NCBI GenBank assembly: GCA_031407985.1 | Contig: JANOJB010000299.1 | Location: 1-14,291, forward strand | DNA from: FEN-1088 sp031407985 | GTDB taxonomy: Bacteria; Myxococcota_A; Polyangia; Fen-1088 | DNA length: 14,291 nt | Direction: 5' to 3' | Part shown: piece by piece, positions 1-6,746 of the stretch | How the letters are laid out: the number at the start of each line of letters is the position of its first letter | Position numbering within the stretch: the stretch's first letter is position 1 | The notes under the pieces: generated by a model | Seen by the model: only the letters and a program-made list of their open reading frames with translations | Told to the model about the DNA's origin: nothing | Databases searched by the model: none | Translations under genes and position numbers: made by a program

Positions 1-3
1 TTG

Positions 4-76
4 TGCCCAGGGACAGAATCGAACTGTCCACACAGGGATTTTCAGTCCCTTGCTCTACCAACTGAGCTACCTGGGC
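4..76 (-). tRNA. tRNA-Phe (anticodon GAA)
   Basis: Read on the minus strand this 73-nt stretch folds into a complete cloverleaf. The acceptor stem is GCCCAGG/CCTGGGC (7 bp), the D-arm stem GCTC/GAGC, and the anticodon stem AGGGA/TCCCT with loop CTGAAAA. The variable loop is GTGTG, and the T-arm is GACAG/CTGTC around the loop TTCGATT. Loop positions 34-36 read GAA, so the tRNA decodes phenylalanine codons UUC and UUU. The discriminator base is A. The 3' CCA is not encoded (the next bases are CAA), so it must be added after transcription. The gene is divergent from the beta-barrel gene that starts 18 bases away. Confidence 0.97.
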
Positions 77-90
77 GAGAGGTCGCGCGT

Positions 91-119
91 ACAATGCCAA
101 CCACCATGGCACTGGTCAA
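91..119 (-). promoter_or_regulatory. Predicted sigma-70-type promoter of tRNA-Phe
   Basis: On the minus strand a TTGACC -35 element (114-119) is followed after exactly 17 nt by CATTGT (91-96) as a -10 element. About 14 nt of GC-rich sequence then separate it from the tRNA 5' end. The -35 matches the consensus at 5 of 6 positions, the -10 at only 3 of 6. A GC-rich discriminator downstream of the -10 is typical of stable-RNA promoters under growth-rate or stringent control. The -10 covers the ATG proposed for the divergent plus-strand gene. Inferred by eye, not tested. Confidence 0.5.
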
Positions 120-1059
120 TAGCCGCGGCGGATCCCTTGCCCTCTTGGGTTCCCTGATGCTGTTGTGTACGCCCCGCGCCGCACTCGCCGCGGGCTTCGA
201 CCTGGATTTCTTCAAACCGGCCTCGGCTTCGACGGGGTACCTTTCCGAGGAAAGCGCGCGTGTGCTGCCCGCGGGCGCGCTGGATCTGGGCATCGCGTTC
301 GGCTATGCGCGACAGCCGCTGGTTCGTCGCGATCAGCTCACGGGTCAAGGTGCCGGCGACATCGTGAAGGACCGGTTCACCGGATTCTTCACCGCCGCGT
401 TCGGGATCGCGGATCGCGCCGACATCGGGATCCGGGTGCCCGCCGTTGTCCGTCAGACAGGCGACGTCGACGTCGACATCTCGCAAGGCGGCGGGATCTT
501 GCAGCGCCCGCGCGCGCGCGCCTTCGGCGATGTCGAACTGCTGACGCGCTTGCGCATGGTGGGCGGCCCGGAAGCCACCGGATTCCACCTGACGTTGACC
601 GCACCGTTCGGCATTCCGACCGGCGCCCCGGACGGGTTAACCGGCAACGGCAGGGTCAGCTTCAGGCCGCGCGTGATCGCCGGCTGGGAGGCCCACCGCC
701 TGTCGGCCGCCGCGTCGGTCGGTTACGAATTTCGGCGGCCCGCCGAGGTTCCATCGTCGAATCTGGTTGTGGGCAACGCGCTAGCCGCCGGCGCGGGAAT
801 CGCCTATGCCGTGATCCCGTGGAGGGTTTGGGTCCTGGGTGAAGCAAGCGCCTCGGTCGGGGCGTCGCAGTCCGAAACCGGTGTCTCGGCAATCCCCGCG
901 CAGGCGATGGTCGGAGGCCGGATCCTGTTGGCGGATCGTCTCGTGATCCAAGCGGGAGCGGGCACCGGACTGAATCGTGCCCCCGGCTCGCCGCGCTTTC
1001 GGGCGCTGTTTACTATGACGTACCTCTGGGGCCCAGCAGCGCGACAGCGCGCGCATTGA
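94..1059 (+). CDS. Predicted outer-membrane beta-barrel protein, secreted
   Basis: A 321-residue exported protein. The first 33 residues form a Sec signal peptide (hydrophobic core about 14-26, cleavage expected after ALAA). The mature part has alternating hydrophobic and polar stretches rich in Gly and Ala, such as LDLGIAFGYARQPLV near the start and FRALFTMTYLWG at the end, as expected of membrane beta-strands. The start after the signal (FDLDFFKPA) and the ending recall the N-terminal barrel of myxobacterial OmpA-family proteins, but no peptidoglycan-binding OmpA domain follows. The ATG at 94 has GAGAGG 11 nt upstream; ATG 106 is an equally plausible start. The frame is open leftward through the tRNA, but that part cannot be protein because it lies on the structural tRNA. 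Substrate or partner unknown. Confidence 0.7.
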   Translation: MPTTMALVNSRGGSLALLGSLMLLCTPRAALAAGFDLDFFKPASASTGYLSEESARVLPAGALDLGIAFGYARQPLVRRDQLTGQGAGDIVKDRFTGFFTAAFGIADRADIGIRVPAVVRQTGDVDVDISQGGGILQRPRARAFGDVELLTRLRMVGGPEATGFHLTLTAPFGIPTGAPDGLTGNGRVSFRPRVIAGWEAHRLSAAASVGYEFRRPAEVPSSNLVVGNALAAGAGIAYAVIPWRVWVLGEASASVGASQSETGVSAIPAQAMVGGRILLADRLVIQAGAGTGLNRAPGSPRFRALFTMTYLWGPAARQRAH

Positions 1060-1273
1060 CCAAACGGCCCAGCTTGATCGCGGTTGCCATGCCGCCGACG
1101 CCCAGCTGACACGAAATTGTCACGTCATCGTGGCGGCGCGACCTTGGGCCCAGTTGCAGCACGCGCGTGGATCAAATGGCGGTGAACTGTCACCATGCCC
1201 GCCCTTGAAAAGGTCTACAAGGCTCCTCATCGATCGCTCGCAACACGATCGGGTTCATTCGGGCGTTCCATTC

Positions 1274-1280
1274 AAGGAGA
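1274..1280 (+). promoter_or_regulatory. Shine-Dalgarno site fixing the start of the PhoX-like gene
   Basis: AAGGAGA lies 7 nt before the ATG at 1288. It decides the start against an in-frame ATG at 1195, whose 31 extra residues are polar and would bury the lipoprotein signal. Confidence 0.85.
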
Positions 1281-1287
1281 CAACACA

Positions 1288-3132
1288 ATGAGACGAATCG
1301 GGCTTTTGTTTTCGGCGGCGACGATCGGCGGAATCGCGATCGCCAGCTGCCAGGGTCAGGACAAAGTTGGCGGCGGGACCGCGGGCGACGGAGAAGGACA
1401 GATCAGCCTGGCGTTGGTCCAGGCCCCGGCTGACGCATCCTGCTTACAAGTGACGGTCGATGGATACCGGCAGGTGGTTCGCTCATTTTCCCTGACGCCC
1501 GGCGAAACGACGGTCTATCGTTTGTCCAGCCTGCCGACGGGACTGGCCATGGTCAGCGCCAAGGCGTTCGCCGTGCCGTGCGCGTCGGTGAACCCGGGCG
1601 TGGATCCGAATTGGTTGACCGATCAACCGGTGGCGGTTCAGATCGGGACGTCGTCGACGCACGTTCTCCTGCGGTTGATTCGCAACGGGAGAATTTCGAT
1701 CGGCGTGGACTTCGAGGGAACCGGCGGTGGATCAGGAACGATGACGCCTCCTGGTCCAGGTTCGTGCACAGGTGGATTCACCAGCTCCCAGTCTCCGTAC
1801 CTGTTGCCGTTGGCGCCGGGCGTGATGACGAAAGCACTGTTCACCGTGGGTGATACCGCGAACCTGAAACCCGACATGACGCCGTATCGCATGGTCGGCC
1901 TTCTTGATGGGATGGGTGCCTTCGACAACGGCGACGGCACGTTCAGTGTGCTGGCGAACCACGAGATCGGCGCTGGCGCCGGCATCGCCCGCCTGCACGG
2001 TGGTCGGGGCGCCTTCGTCTCCAAATGGACGATCCGCAAATGCGATTTGGCGGTCTTGAAAGGCGAGGACGTCATCAAGCAGGTCGTGTTGTGGAACACG
2101 GCGACCTCATCGTACGACGCACCGTCCACGGGAGCGGCGTTCGGCCGGTTCTGTTCGGCGGATCTGCCGGCGGGAACCGCCTTTCTCGATGCGGCGACCG
2201 GGCTCGGCTATGACGGACGCCTGTTCATGAATGGAGAGGAAGTCGGTAACGAAGGTCGCGCCTTCGCCCACGCGATGGACGGAACCACCTGGGATCTGCC
2301 GCGCCTGGGCAAGTTCAGCTGGGAAAACGCGGTCGCCAGCCCGGCTCCGGGCGTGAAGACCGTCGTGGTGGGGTTGGACGACAGCACACCGGGTCAGGTC
2401 TACGTCTACGTCGGCACCAAGACCGGTGTGGGATCCCCCATCGATCGCGCCGGGCTTACGAACGGAAACCTGTTCGGCGTTCGCGTCGATGGTTTCCCCT
2501 CGGAAGTCACCGCCACCGGGATTCCATCCGGGACGGCGTTCACCCTGGCCCCGTTCGGCAATGTGGAAAACATGACCGGTACAGCGCTTGACGCCGCCAG
2601 CAACACGGCCCTTGTCACCCGGTTCGCGCGCCCCGAGGACGGCCACTGGGATCCGAACAGCCCGAACGACTTCTACTTCGTCACCACGTCGTCGTTCACC
2701 ACGGCAAGCCGCCTTTGGCGCCTGCGGTTCAACGACGCCCAGAATCCGGCCGCCGGGGGGAAGATCGACATGCTGCTCGACGGGACCGAGGGACAGCGCA
2801 TGATGGACAACATCACGATGGATCGCTTTGGCCACGTCTACATCCAGGAAGACGTGGGCAATCAGGCCCACAACGGCAAGATCTCGCGCTACGACATCGC
2901 GACCGACACCCTGACCGTGATCGCCGAGCATGATCCAGCGCGGTTCATCGCAGGTGGTGGGCTGTTCCTGACCCAGGACGAAGAGTCGTCGGGAATCATC
3001 GACGTGTCCGACATCCTGGGAGACGGCTGGTTCGTGATCAACGATCAGGCGCACTACAACATCATGGATCCCGAGTTGGTCGAGGGCGGCCAGTTGTTGT
3101 TGATGTTCGATCCCGCGTCGCGCAAGCCGTAA
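1288..3132 (+). CDS. PhoX/DUF839-like beta-propeller lipoprotein
   Basis: A 614-residue predicted lipoprotein with lipobox IASC and Cys21 as the lipidated residue. Residues about 35-145 look like a separate beta-sandwich module (VTVDGYRQVV, LPTGLAMVSAKAF), followed by a Gly/Pro linker (about 145-160). The rest matches the PhoX/DUF839 pattern as I know it: VLANHE (221-226), NGEEVGNEG (315-323), VENMTG (426-431), ARPEDGHWDP (447-456), DFYFVTT (461-467) and MMDNITMDRFGHVYIQED (505-522). In this family such acidic residues hold calcium and iron ions in a six-bladed propeller, and characterised members are phosphatases acting outside the cytoplasm. Activity here is inferred only; a phytase-like or structural role is possible. 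PhoX is usually Tat-exported. This protein has an Arg pair at 2-3 but a poor Tat motif. It is the first gene of an apparent four-gene operon, with the next ATG immediately after its stop codon. Confidence 0.8.
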   Translation: MRRIGLLFSAATIGGIAIASCQGQDKVGGGTAGDGEGQISLALVQAPADASCLQVTVDGYRQVVRSFSLTPGETTVYRLSSLPTGLAMVSAKAFAVPCASVNPGVDPNWLTDQPVAVQIGTSSTHVLLRLIRNGRISIGVDFEGTGGGSGTMTPPGPGSCTGGFTSSQSPYLLPLAPGVMTKALFTVGDTANLKPDMTPYRMVGLLDGMGAFDNGDGTFSVLANHEIGAGAGIARLHGGRGAFVSKWTIRKCDLAVLKGEDVIKQVVLWNTATSSYDAPSTGAAFGRFCSADLPAGTAFLDAATGLGYDGRLFMNGEEVGNEGRAFAHAMDGTTWDLPRLGKFSWENAVASPAPGVKTVVVGLDDSTPGQVYVYVGTKTGVGSPIDRAGLTNGNLFGVRVDGFPSEVTATGIPSGTAFTLAPFGNVENMTGTALDAASNTALVTRFARPEDGHWDPNSPNDFYFVTTSSFTTASRLWRLRFNDAQNPAAGGKIDMLLDGTEGQRMMDNITMDRFGHVYIQEDVGNQAHNGKISRYDIATDTLTVIAEHDPARFIAGGGLFLTQDEESSGIIDVSDILGDGWFVINDQAHYNIMDPELVEGGQLLLMFDPASRKP

Positions 3133-4401
3133 ATGCGCGGTGGCCTACACATTGCCGGGGCGACCGTCCCGGCGATGGTTGTGGTTGCCGCCTTGGGATG
3201 TGAACCTGGTCCGGTCGGGCCACGCAAAGACGCTCCACAAAGGATCGTCCGCGTGGATCGATCGGACCAGCCGCTTTCTGGGGCCAGCCCTACCGAGGTC
3301 GATCGGTTCGCCGACGGCGACGCGTTGTTCGAGGCGTCGTTTCGCGTGCCCGACGGCCTGGGGCCCCTTTATGTCCGCGCCTCGTGCGAGGGATGCCATC
3401 AGGCCGATGGCAGGGGACCTGGGTTGGTCGCCAAGATGGCTATGGTGGGGGCGATGTTGGGGAGCGATCGGTCGACCCCGCGTCCGGATCAGCTGCCATT
3501 GCGTTTCGGGAACACCCAACGTCCGTTCGTGGCGGCTGGAGCGCGTACACCGATTGCGACTCCGGTGGGGTCGACTGGTTTGCGCGTGACCTATCGACTG
3601 CCGCCGGCGGTTTGGGGCCGTGGGTACCTGGAGGCGGTCGACGACCAAGAGATCGAACGCGTGGCCGCCGCGGCCGCCGCGCGTCCGGGCCCCATCAAGG
3701 GGCGCATCCACCGCGTTCGGTACGGGGCCGAGCCGAACCCGGGCACGCGTGTTCACGCCCACGCGCTAGGCACCGCCGGGTTGATAGGCCGCTTCGGCCT
3801 GAAGGCACGAATCGCCACGCTCGACGAATTCGCGGCCGATGCGCTGCAGTCGGACATGGGCCTGACGTCCCCCCTGCGGCCCAACGAGCTGCCGAATCCC
3901 GATGGCCTTGCGGACGACGCGAAGCCCGGGGTGGATGTTTCATTGGAAACATTGAACGCGCTTGCCGACTACGTGCGCTTGATCGAGATGCCGCGGCGCC
4001 CGAACGACGGGACGCAGGGACGCGGGCCGACACTGTTCGCCGAGACCCTGTGCGCCACCTGTCACGTGCCCCGCCTGCGCACGCGGGCCGACTATCCGAT
4101 CGCTGCCCTGGCGGGGATCGAAGCGCCCGTCTACACCGACCTTCTGCTGCACGATATGGGAAGCGCGCTTGCCGACGGGATTGTCGACGGTGACGCGGGA
4201 CCACGCGACTGGCGAACCGCGCCACTTGTCGGCCTGCGGTTCATGGTCGCGTACCTCCACGATGGGCGGGCCCATTCGGTGGCGGAAGCTATCGCCCTGC
4301 ACGAGGGGCCGGGGTCCGAGGCCAATGTGGCCGTTACCCGCTTCCGGGCGCTGGGCCCTTCGGACCAGGCACAGTTGGTCGACTTCGTGAAAGGATTGTG
4401 A
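3133..4401 (+). CDS. Di-heme oxidoreductase, DUF1111/DHOR family, lipoprotein
   Basis: A 422-residue protein with two c-type haem sites, CEGCH (Cys85, Cys88, His89) and CATCH (Cys307, Cys310, His311). The region between them carries the family's typical blocks: a YRLPPAVWGRGYLEAV stretch, GRFGLKARIATL, DMGLTSPL. Towards the end come VYTDLLLHDMGSALADG and WRTAPLVGLR, then LHDGRA. Members are annotated as putative thiol oxidoreductases or peroxidases and commonly sit beside imelysin/M75 genes, as here. The lipobox AALGC (Cys23) suggests a lipid-anchored envelope protein. The ATG directly follows the stop codon of the PhoX-like gene without a clear ribosome site, implying translational coupling; Met15 is too close to the Cys for a signal peptide. 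The electron donor and substrate are unknown. Confidence 0.88.
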   Translation: MRGGLHIAGATVPAMVVVAALGCEPGPVGPRKDAPQRIVRVDRSDQPLSGASPTEVDRFADGDALFEASFRVPDGLGPLYVRASCEGCHQADGRGPGLVAKMAMVGAMLGSDRSTPRPDQLPLRFGNTQRPFVAAGARTPIATPVGSTGLRVTYRLPPAVWGRGYLEAVDDQEIERVAAAAAARPGPIKGRIHRVRYGAEPNPGTRVHAHALGTAGLIGRFGLKARIATLDEFAADALQSDMGLTSPLRPNELPNPDGLADDAKPGVDVSLETLNALADYVRLIEMPRRPNDGTQGRGPTLFAETLCATCHVPRLRTRADYPIAALAGIEAPVYTDLLLHDMGSALADGIVDGDAGPRDWRTAPLVGLRFMVAYLHDGRAHSVAEAIALHEGPGSEANVAVTRFRALGPSDQAQLVDFVKGL

Positions 4402-5453
4402 TGATCGCGGCCGCGAAAGTTCTGCTGCTGTGGACTGTGCTGCTGGGAATCGGTTGCCGGCAGGACGGCGCCGAGTTGGCGAGGCGTTCGAGCGAGATCT
4501 CTATCGGAATGAAGCGCCTGCTGGCGACGCGCCTGGGTGAGTGGCAGTCGGCTTCACGTCGGCTTATAGCCGCTTCTCCCGTGTCCAAGGGGCGCGGGTG
4601 GGACGCGCGCCTCGATGCCGCCGCGCTGGACGCGATGAAGCAGGCGTGGGCCGACGGCCGCATCGCCTACGAGCGCGTCGAGGGCGCCATAGCCCCGTTG
4701 TTTCCCGAATCCGACACCGCCACCGACTCGCGGTACGACCACTTCTTGACGGTGTCGGGCGCGGCGGGCGATCCTGATCCGTTCGATGGTGTCGGGGTGG
4801 TCGGAATGCACGCCATCGAACGCATTGTGTGGGCGGACCGCCATCCCGCCGCGGTCATCGAGTTCGAGCGTTCGTTGCCGGGGTATCGCCCGGCGCGATT
4901 CCCCGCCACCGAGATCGAAGCGATCACTTTCCGGGATGGCCTGGTCGCGCGTTTGCTGGCCGACGTCGACCAGCTGATCGCGGACTTTCAGCCGCTGGCG
5001 CCGGACGTGGCGTTCGCGTACCGGGGACTGGTCGATCTGGCCATCGAGCAGGCTGAAAAGGTCGACAAGGCCGCCAGCGGCGAGGAAGAGTCGCGGTACG
5101 CGCAATCCACCATGCGCGATTTGAGGGCGAACATCGCGGGCTGTCGCGAGGCGTACGACCTGTTTCGTCCGTGGGTGTTGTCGCGCCCCGGCGGTGATGT
5201 GGCCGATCGTCGCGTCGGTGAGGCGTTCGCGCGCTTGGACAGTGCGTACGGTCGCGTACCGGGCGACGCCATTCCGCAACCTCCCGCCACATGGAGCGGC
5301 CTTGATCCCAGACCCGCCGATCTGGCGACGCCATTCGGGCTGCTGTTCGCCGCCGTTCGCCGTGAGATCGATCCGAAAGCCAAGGGATCCCTGGTCGCGG
5401 CGCTGGGCGAGGTAGCGGCCAGCATCGGACTACCGGCGGCCATCCTCAGATGA
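4401..5453 (+). CDS. M75 (imelysin/EfeO-type) lipoprotein
   Basis: A 350-residue, mostly helical protein. The key signature is GMHAIERIVWAD (135-146), which contains the HxxE pair His137/Glu140 of the M75 family (imelysin, insulin-cleaving protease, EfeO). EfeO proteins are periplasmic iron-binding components of EfeUOB importers. No cupredoxin domain precedes the M75 domain, so this resembles the short EfeM/imelysin form. The hydrophobic N-terminus ends in LLGIGC, an imperfect lipobox (Cys19). I prefer ATG 4401, which shares its A with the DHOR stop (TGATG) and has AAAGG 6 nt upstream, over the in-frame GTG at 4398. Metal binding or peptidase activity is inferred from the family. No EfeU permease or EfeB peroxidase is in the window. 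Confidence 0.82.
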   Translation: MIAAAKVLLLWTVLLGIGCRQDGAELARRSSEISIGMKRLLATRLGEWQSASRRLIAASPVSKGRGWDARLDAAALDAMKQAWADGRIAYERVEGAIAPLFPESDTATDSRYDHFLTVSGAAGDPDPFDGVGVVGMHAIERIVWADRHPAAVIEFERSLPGYRPARFPATEIEAITFRDGLVARLLADVDQLIADFQPLAPDVAFAYRGLVDLAIEQAEKVDKAASGEEESRYAQSTMRDLRANIAGCREAYDLFRPWVLSRPGGDVADRRVGEAFARLDSAYGRVPGDAIPQPPATWSGLDPRPADLATPFGLLFAAVRREIDPKAKGSLVAALGEVAASIGLPAAILR

Positions 5454-6007
5454 CGACACGCCGGTTCGCTGGCCGGGTACTGTTGGGGGCGGCCGTTGTT
5501 TGCGCCATGGGGTGTGATCGTCGCCGGGATTCCGTCGGCGGTGCATCCCCGCCGCCGGCGCGATCGGAACCGTTCGTGGCGTTCGAAAGCGACCTGCGAA
5601 AGTTTCGCGACTGGAACCGCATCGACGTGCCCAAGGGCGGCGCGGAAGGGATCACCCACGTCGCGGGCAAACGAAGCGTGTTCATCAACGGCCACCCGCC
5701 CGCGGGAAGTCGAACCTTCCCCGTGGGGACGATCCTGATCAAGGAGATTCTCGAAGGGGCCGCAGAAGGGCACAGGGTCTTCGCCATGATCAAACGCGGC
5801 GGCGGGTACAACATGCGCGGCGCCCGCGGCTGGGAATGGTTCGAACTTGGCGAACGCTCCGACGGATCGCTGGCCATCGTTTGGCGCGGCATCAATGCCC
5901 CCAGGGGCGAGGAATACGGCGGCGATCCGCAGGGTGGCTGCAACGACTGCCACGGGATGGCGGACCGCAACGATTTCGTGCGTTCGCCGGGCCTGCGCTT
6001 GAACTGA
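5450..6007 (+). CDS. Cytochrome P460-like haem lipoprotein
   Basis: A 185-residue protein with lipobox CAMGC (Cys22), then a Pro-rich spacer and a compact domain. It carries the blocks of the cytochrome P460 family: FPVGTILIKE (90-99), HRVFAMIKRGGGYN (108-121), GWEWFEL (127-133), and a C-terminal haem motif CNDCH (Cys164, Cys167, His168) followed by ADRNDFVRS. In cytochrome P460 of ammonia oxidisers a lysine in a similar GTVMVKE context is cross-linked to the haem and the enzyme oxidises hydroxylamine. Lys98 is the matching residue here by motif, recalled from memory rather than aligned. Many relatives outside nitrifiers have no known substrate, so hydroxylamine oxidation should not be assumed. 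Its ATG overlaps the M75 stop (ATGA), making it the last gene of the likely operon. Confidence 0.83.
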   Translation: MTTRRFAGRVLLGAAVVCAMGCDRRRDSVGGASPPPARSEPFVAFESDLRKFRDWNRIDVPKGGAEGITHVAGKRSVFINGHPPAGSRTFPVGTILIKEILEGAAEGHRVFAMIKRGGGYNMRGARGWEWFELGERSDGSLAIVWRGINAPRGEEYGGDPQGGCNDCHGMADRNDFVRSPGLRLN

Positions 6008-6054
6008 GTGTGAGGCGCGTTCTGGCCGGCGTGGCGGAATCCCCCCCGCGCTGC

Positions 6055-6060
6055 TAGCCT
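6055..6060 (+). promoter_or_regulatory. Predicted -10 element of a leaderless gene
   Basis: TAGCCT ends 7 nt before the GTG at 6068, which puts the expected transcription start on or next to the start codon. There is no purine-rich ribosome site between them. This arrangement is typical of leaderless genes in GC-rich bacteria. Assigned by eye; no convincing -35 element is visible. Confidence 0.45.
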
Positions 6061-6067
6061 CCGGGCC

Positions 6068-6604
6068 GTGACAGCCATGGTGGGTGTTGTCCTCTCTTAC
6101 GCGGCGGCTTGGGCCGCGGCCCCCGGCGTGGCCGCCGATGTCGCGCAGGAATACATTTGCGCGTTGGGCGACGCCTGTGGTCCCGCCGTTATCGCTGACG
6201 ATTCAGGCACCTACGCCACGCCCGCGGAAGTGGATTGCCGCGCGATTTCAGGCGACGCCGAACGCGGCGCGATGCTGGGCCCCAGCGACCTTCCGTTTTT
6301 CTCGGATTGCGCCCCCGTGGCCGCCGACCTCCGCTACCGCGTTTCGCGTTTCGCCGACAGCGAGCGCCCGACCGGCGCGCTTGGCCCGCAACGGTCCCGT
6401 CGCGTCACGCAGCCCGCGCCCAGGTGTACGGGGTTACCTCCCGATCACGGAACGCTGGTCATCGCGTCGGTACCGCCGATCGCCATGTATGCGTCGGCGT
6501 TGGTCCCGCGGCCTCCGCACGGACCAGGGCTGATTGGATTCGCACGGTACTGCCGGGCACCAGCCCGCATCATCGATCCGCCAGAGCGACCACCCCGCGG
6601 CTAG
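6068..6604 (+). CDS. Small secreted protein of unknown function
   Basis: A 178-residue protein I cannot assign to a family. The first about 23 residues look like a signal peptide (hydrophobic AMVGVVLSYAAAWAAA, cleavage near VAA-DVA). The mature part has six cysteines (in ICALGDACG, VDCRAIS, SDCAPVA, RCTGLP, YCRAPA), an even number compatible with disulfides. The C-terminus is rich in Pro and Arg and ends PPERPPRG. Codon third positions are strongly GC-biased as in neighbouring genes, which supports real coding. The GTG start is preferred because of a -10-like element 7 nt upstream; ATG 6077 is an alternative. It stands alone between the lipoprotein operon and the DsbA-repeat gene. Its cysteines could make it a client of those thiol enzymes, but that is speculation. 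Confidence 0.6.
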   Translation: MTAMVGVVLSYAAAWAAAPGVAADVAQEYICALGDACGPAVIADDSGTYATPAEVDCRAISGDAERGAMLGPSDLPFFSDCAPVAADLRYRVSRFADSERPTGALGPQRSRRVTQPAPRCTGLPPDHGTLVIASVPPIAMYASALVPRPPHGPGLIGFARYCRAPARIIDPPERPPRG

Positions 6605-6736
6605 CGGGAATCGCGAGACACAGAGGTCGCGCGGGGATCATGAATCGCACCCGATAGCCCAATGCGCCAGTTAACAGGTGTGGCGGTGGGTTCGTTCGCG
6701 GTGGTTCACGCGCGGGAAGTTCTTTTCGAAAGGTCC

Positions 6737-6742
6737 AGGAGA
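6737..6742 (+). promoter_or_regulatory. Shine-Dalgarno site fixing the start of the tetra-DsbA gene
   Basis: AGGAGA lies 4 nt before the ATG at 6747. It selects this start over upstream in-frame codons from 6678, which would add 23 residues, many of them basic or aromatic, ahead of the membrane anchor. Confidence 0.8.
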
Positions 6743-6746
6743 CGTC

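Noticed and set aside
1126..1141. Hairpin GTCACG-TCAT-CGTGGC in the gap before the PhoX-like gene
   Set aside because: Short stem with one G-T pair and no T run; no regulator site can be claimed.
2107..3054. Long minus-strand open frame (315 codons) opposite the PhoX-like gene
   Set aside because: It is a GC-rich shadow of a clearly coding plus-strand gene; it has no recognisable motif or start signal.
6594..6608. Hairpin CCCGC-GGCTA-GCGGG at the end of the small secreted gene as a terminator
   Set aside because: Only 5 bp of stem and no following T run; it overlaps the stop codon and is expected by chance in such GC-rich DNA.
6681..6695. Sigma-54-like promoter TGGCGGTGGGTTCGT upstream of the tetra-DsbA gene
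   Set aside because: The essential GC of the -12 element is absent (CG instead), so the match is insufficient.
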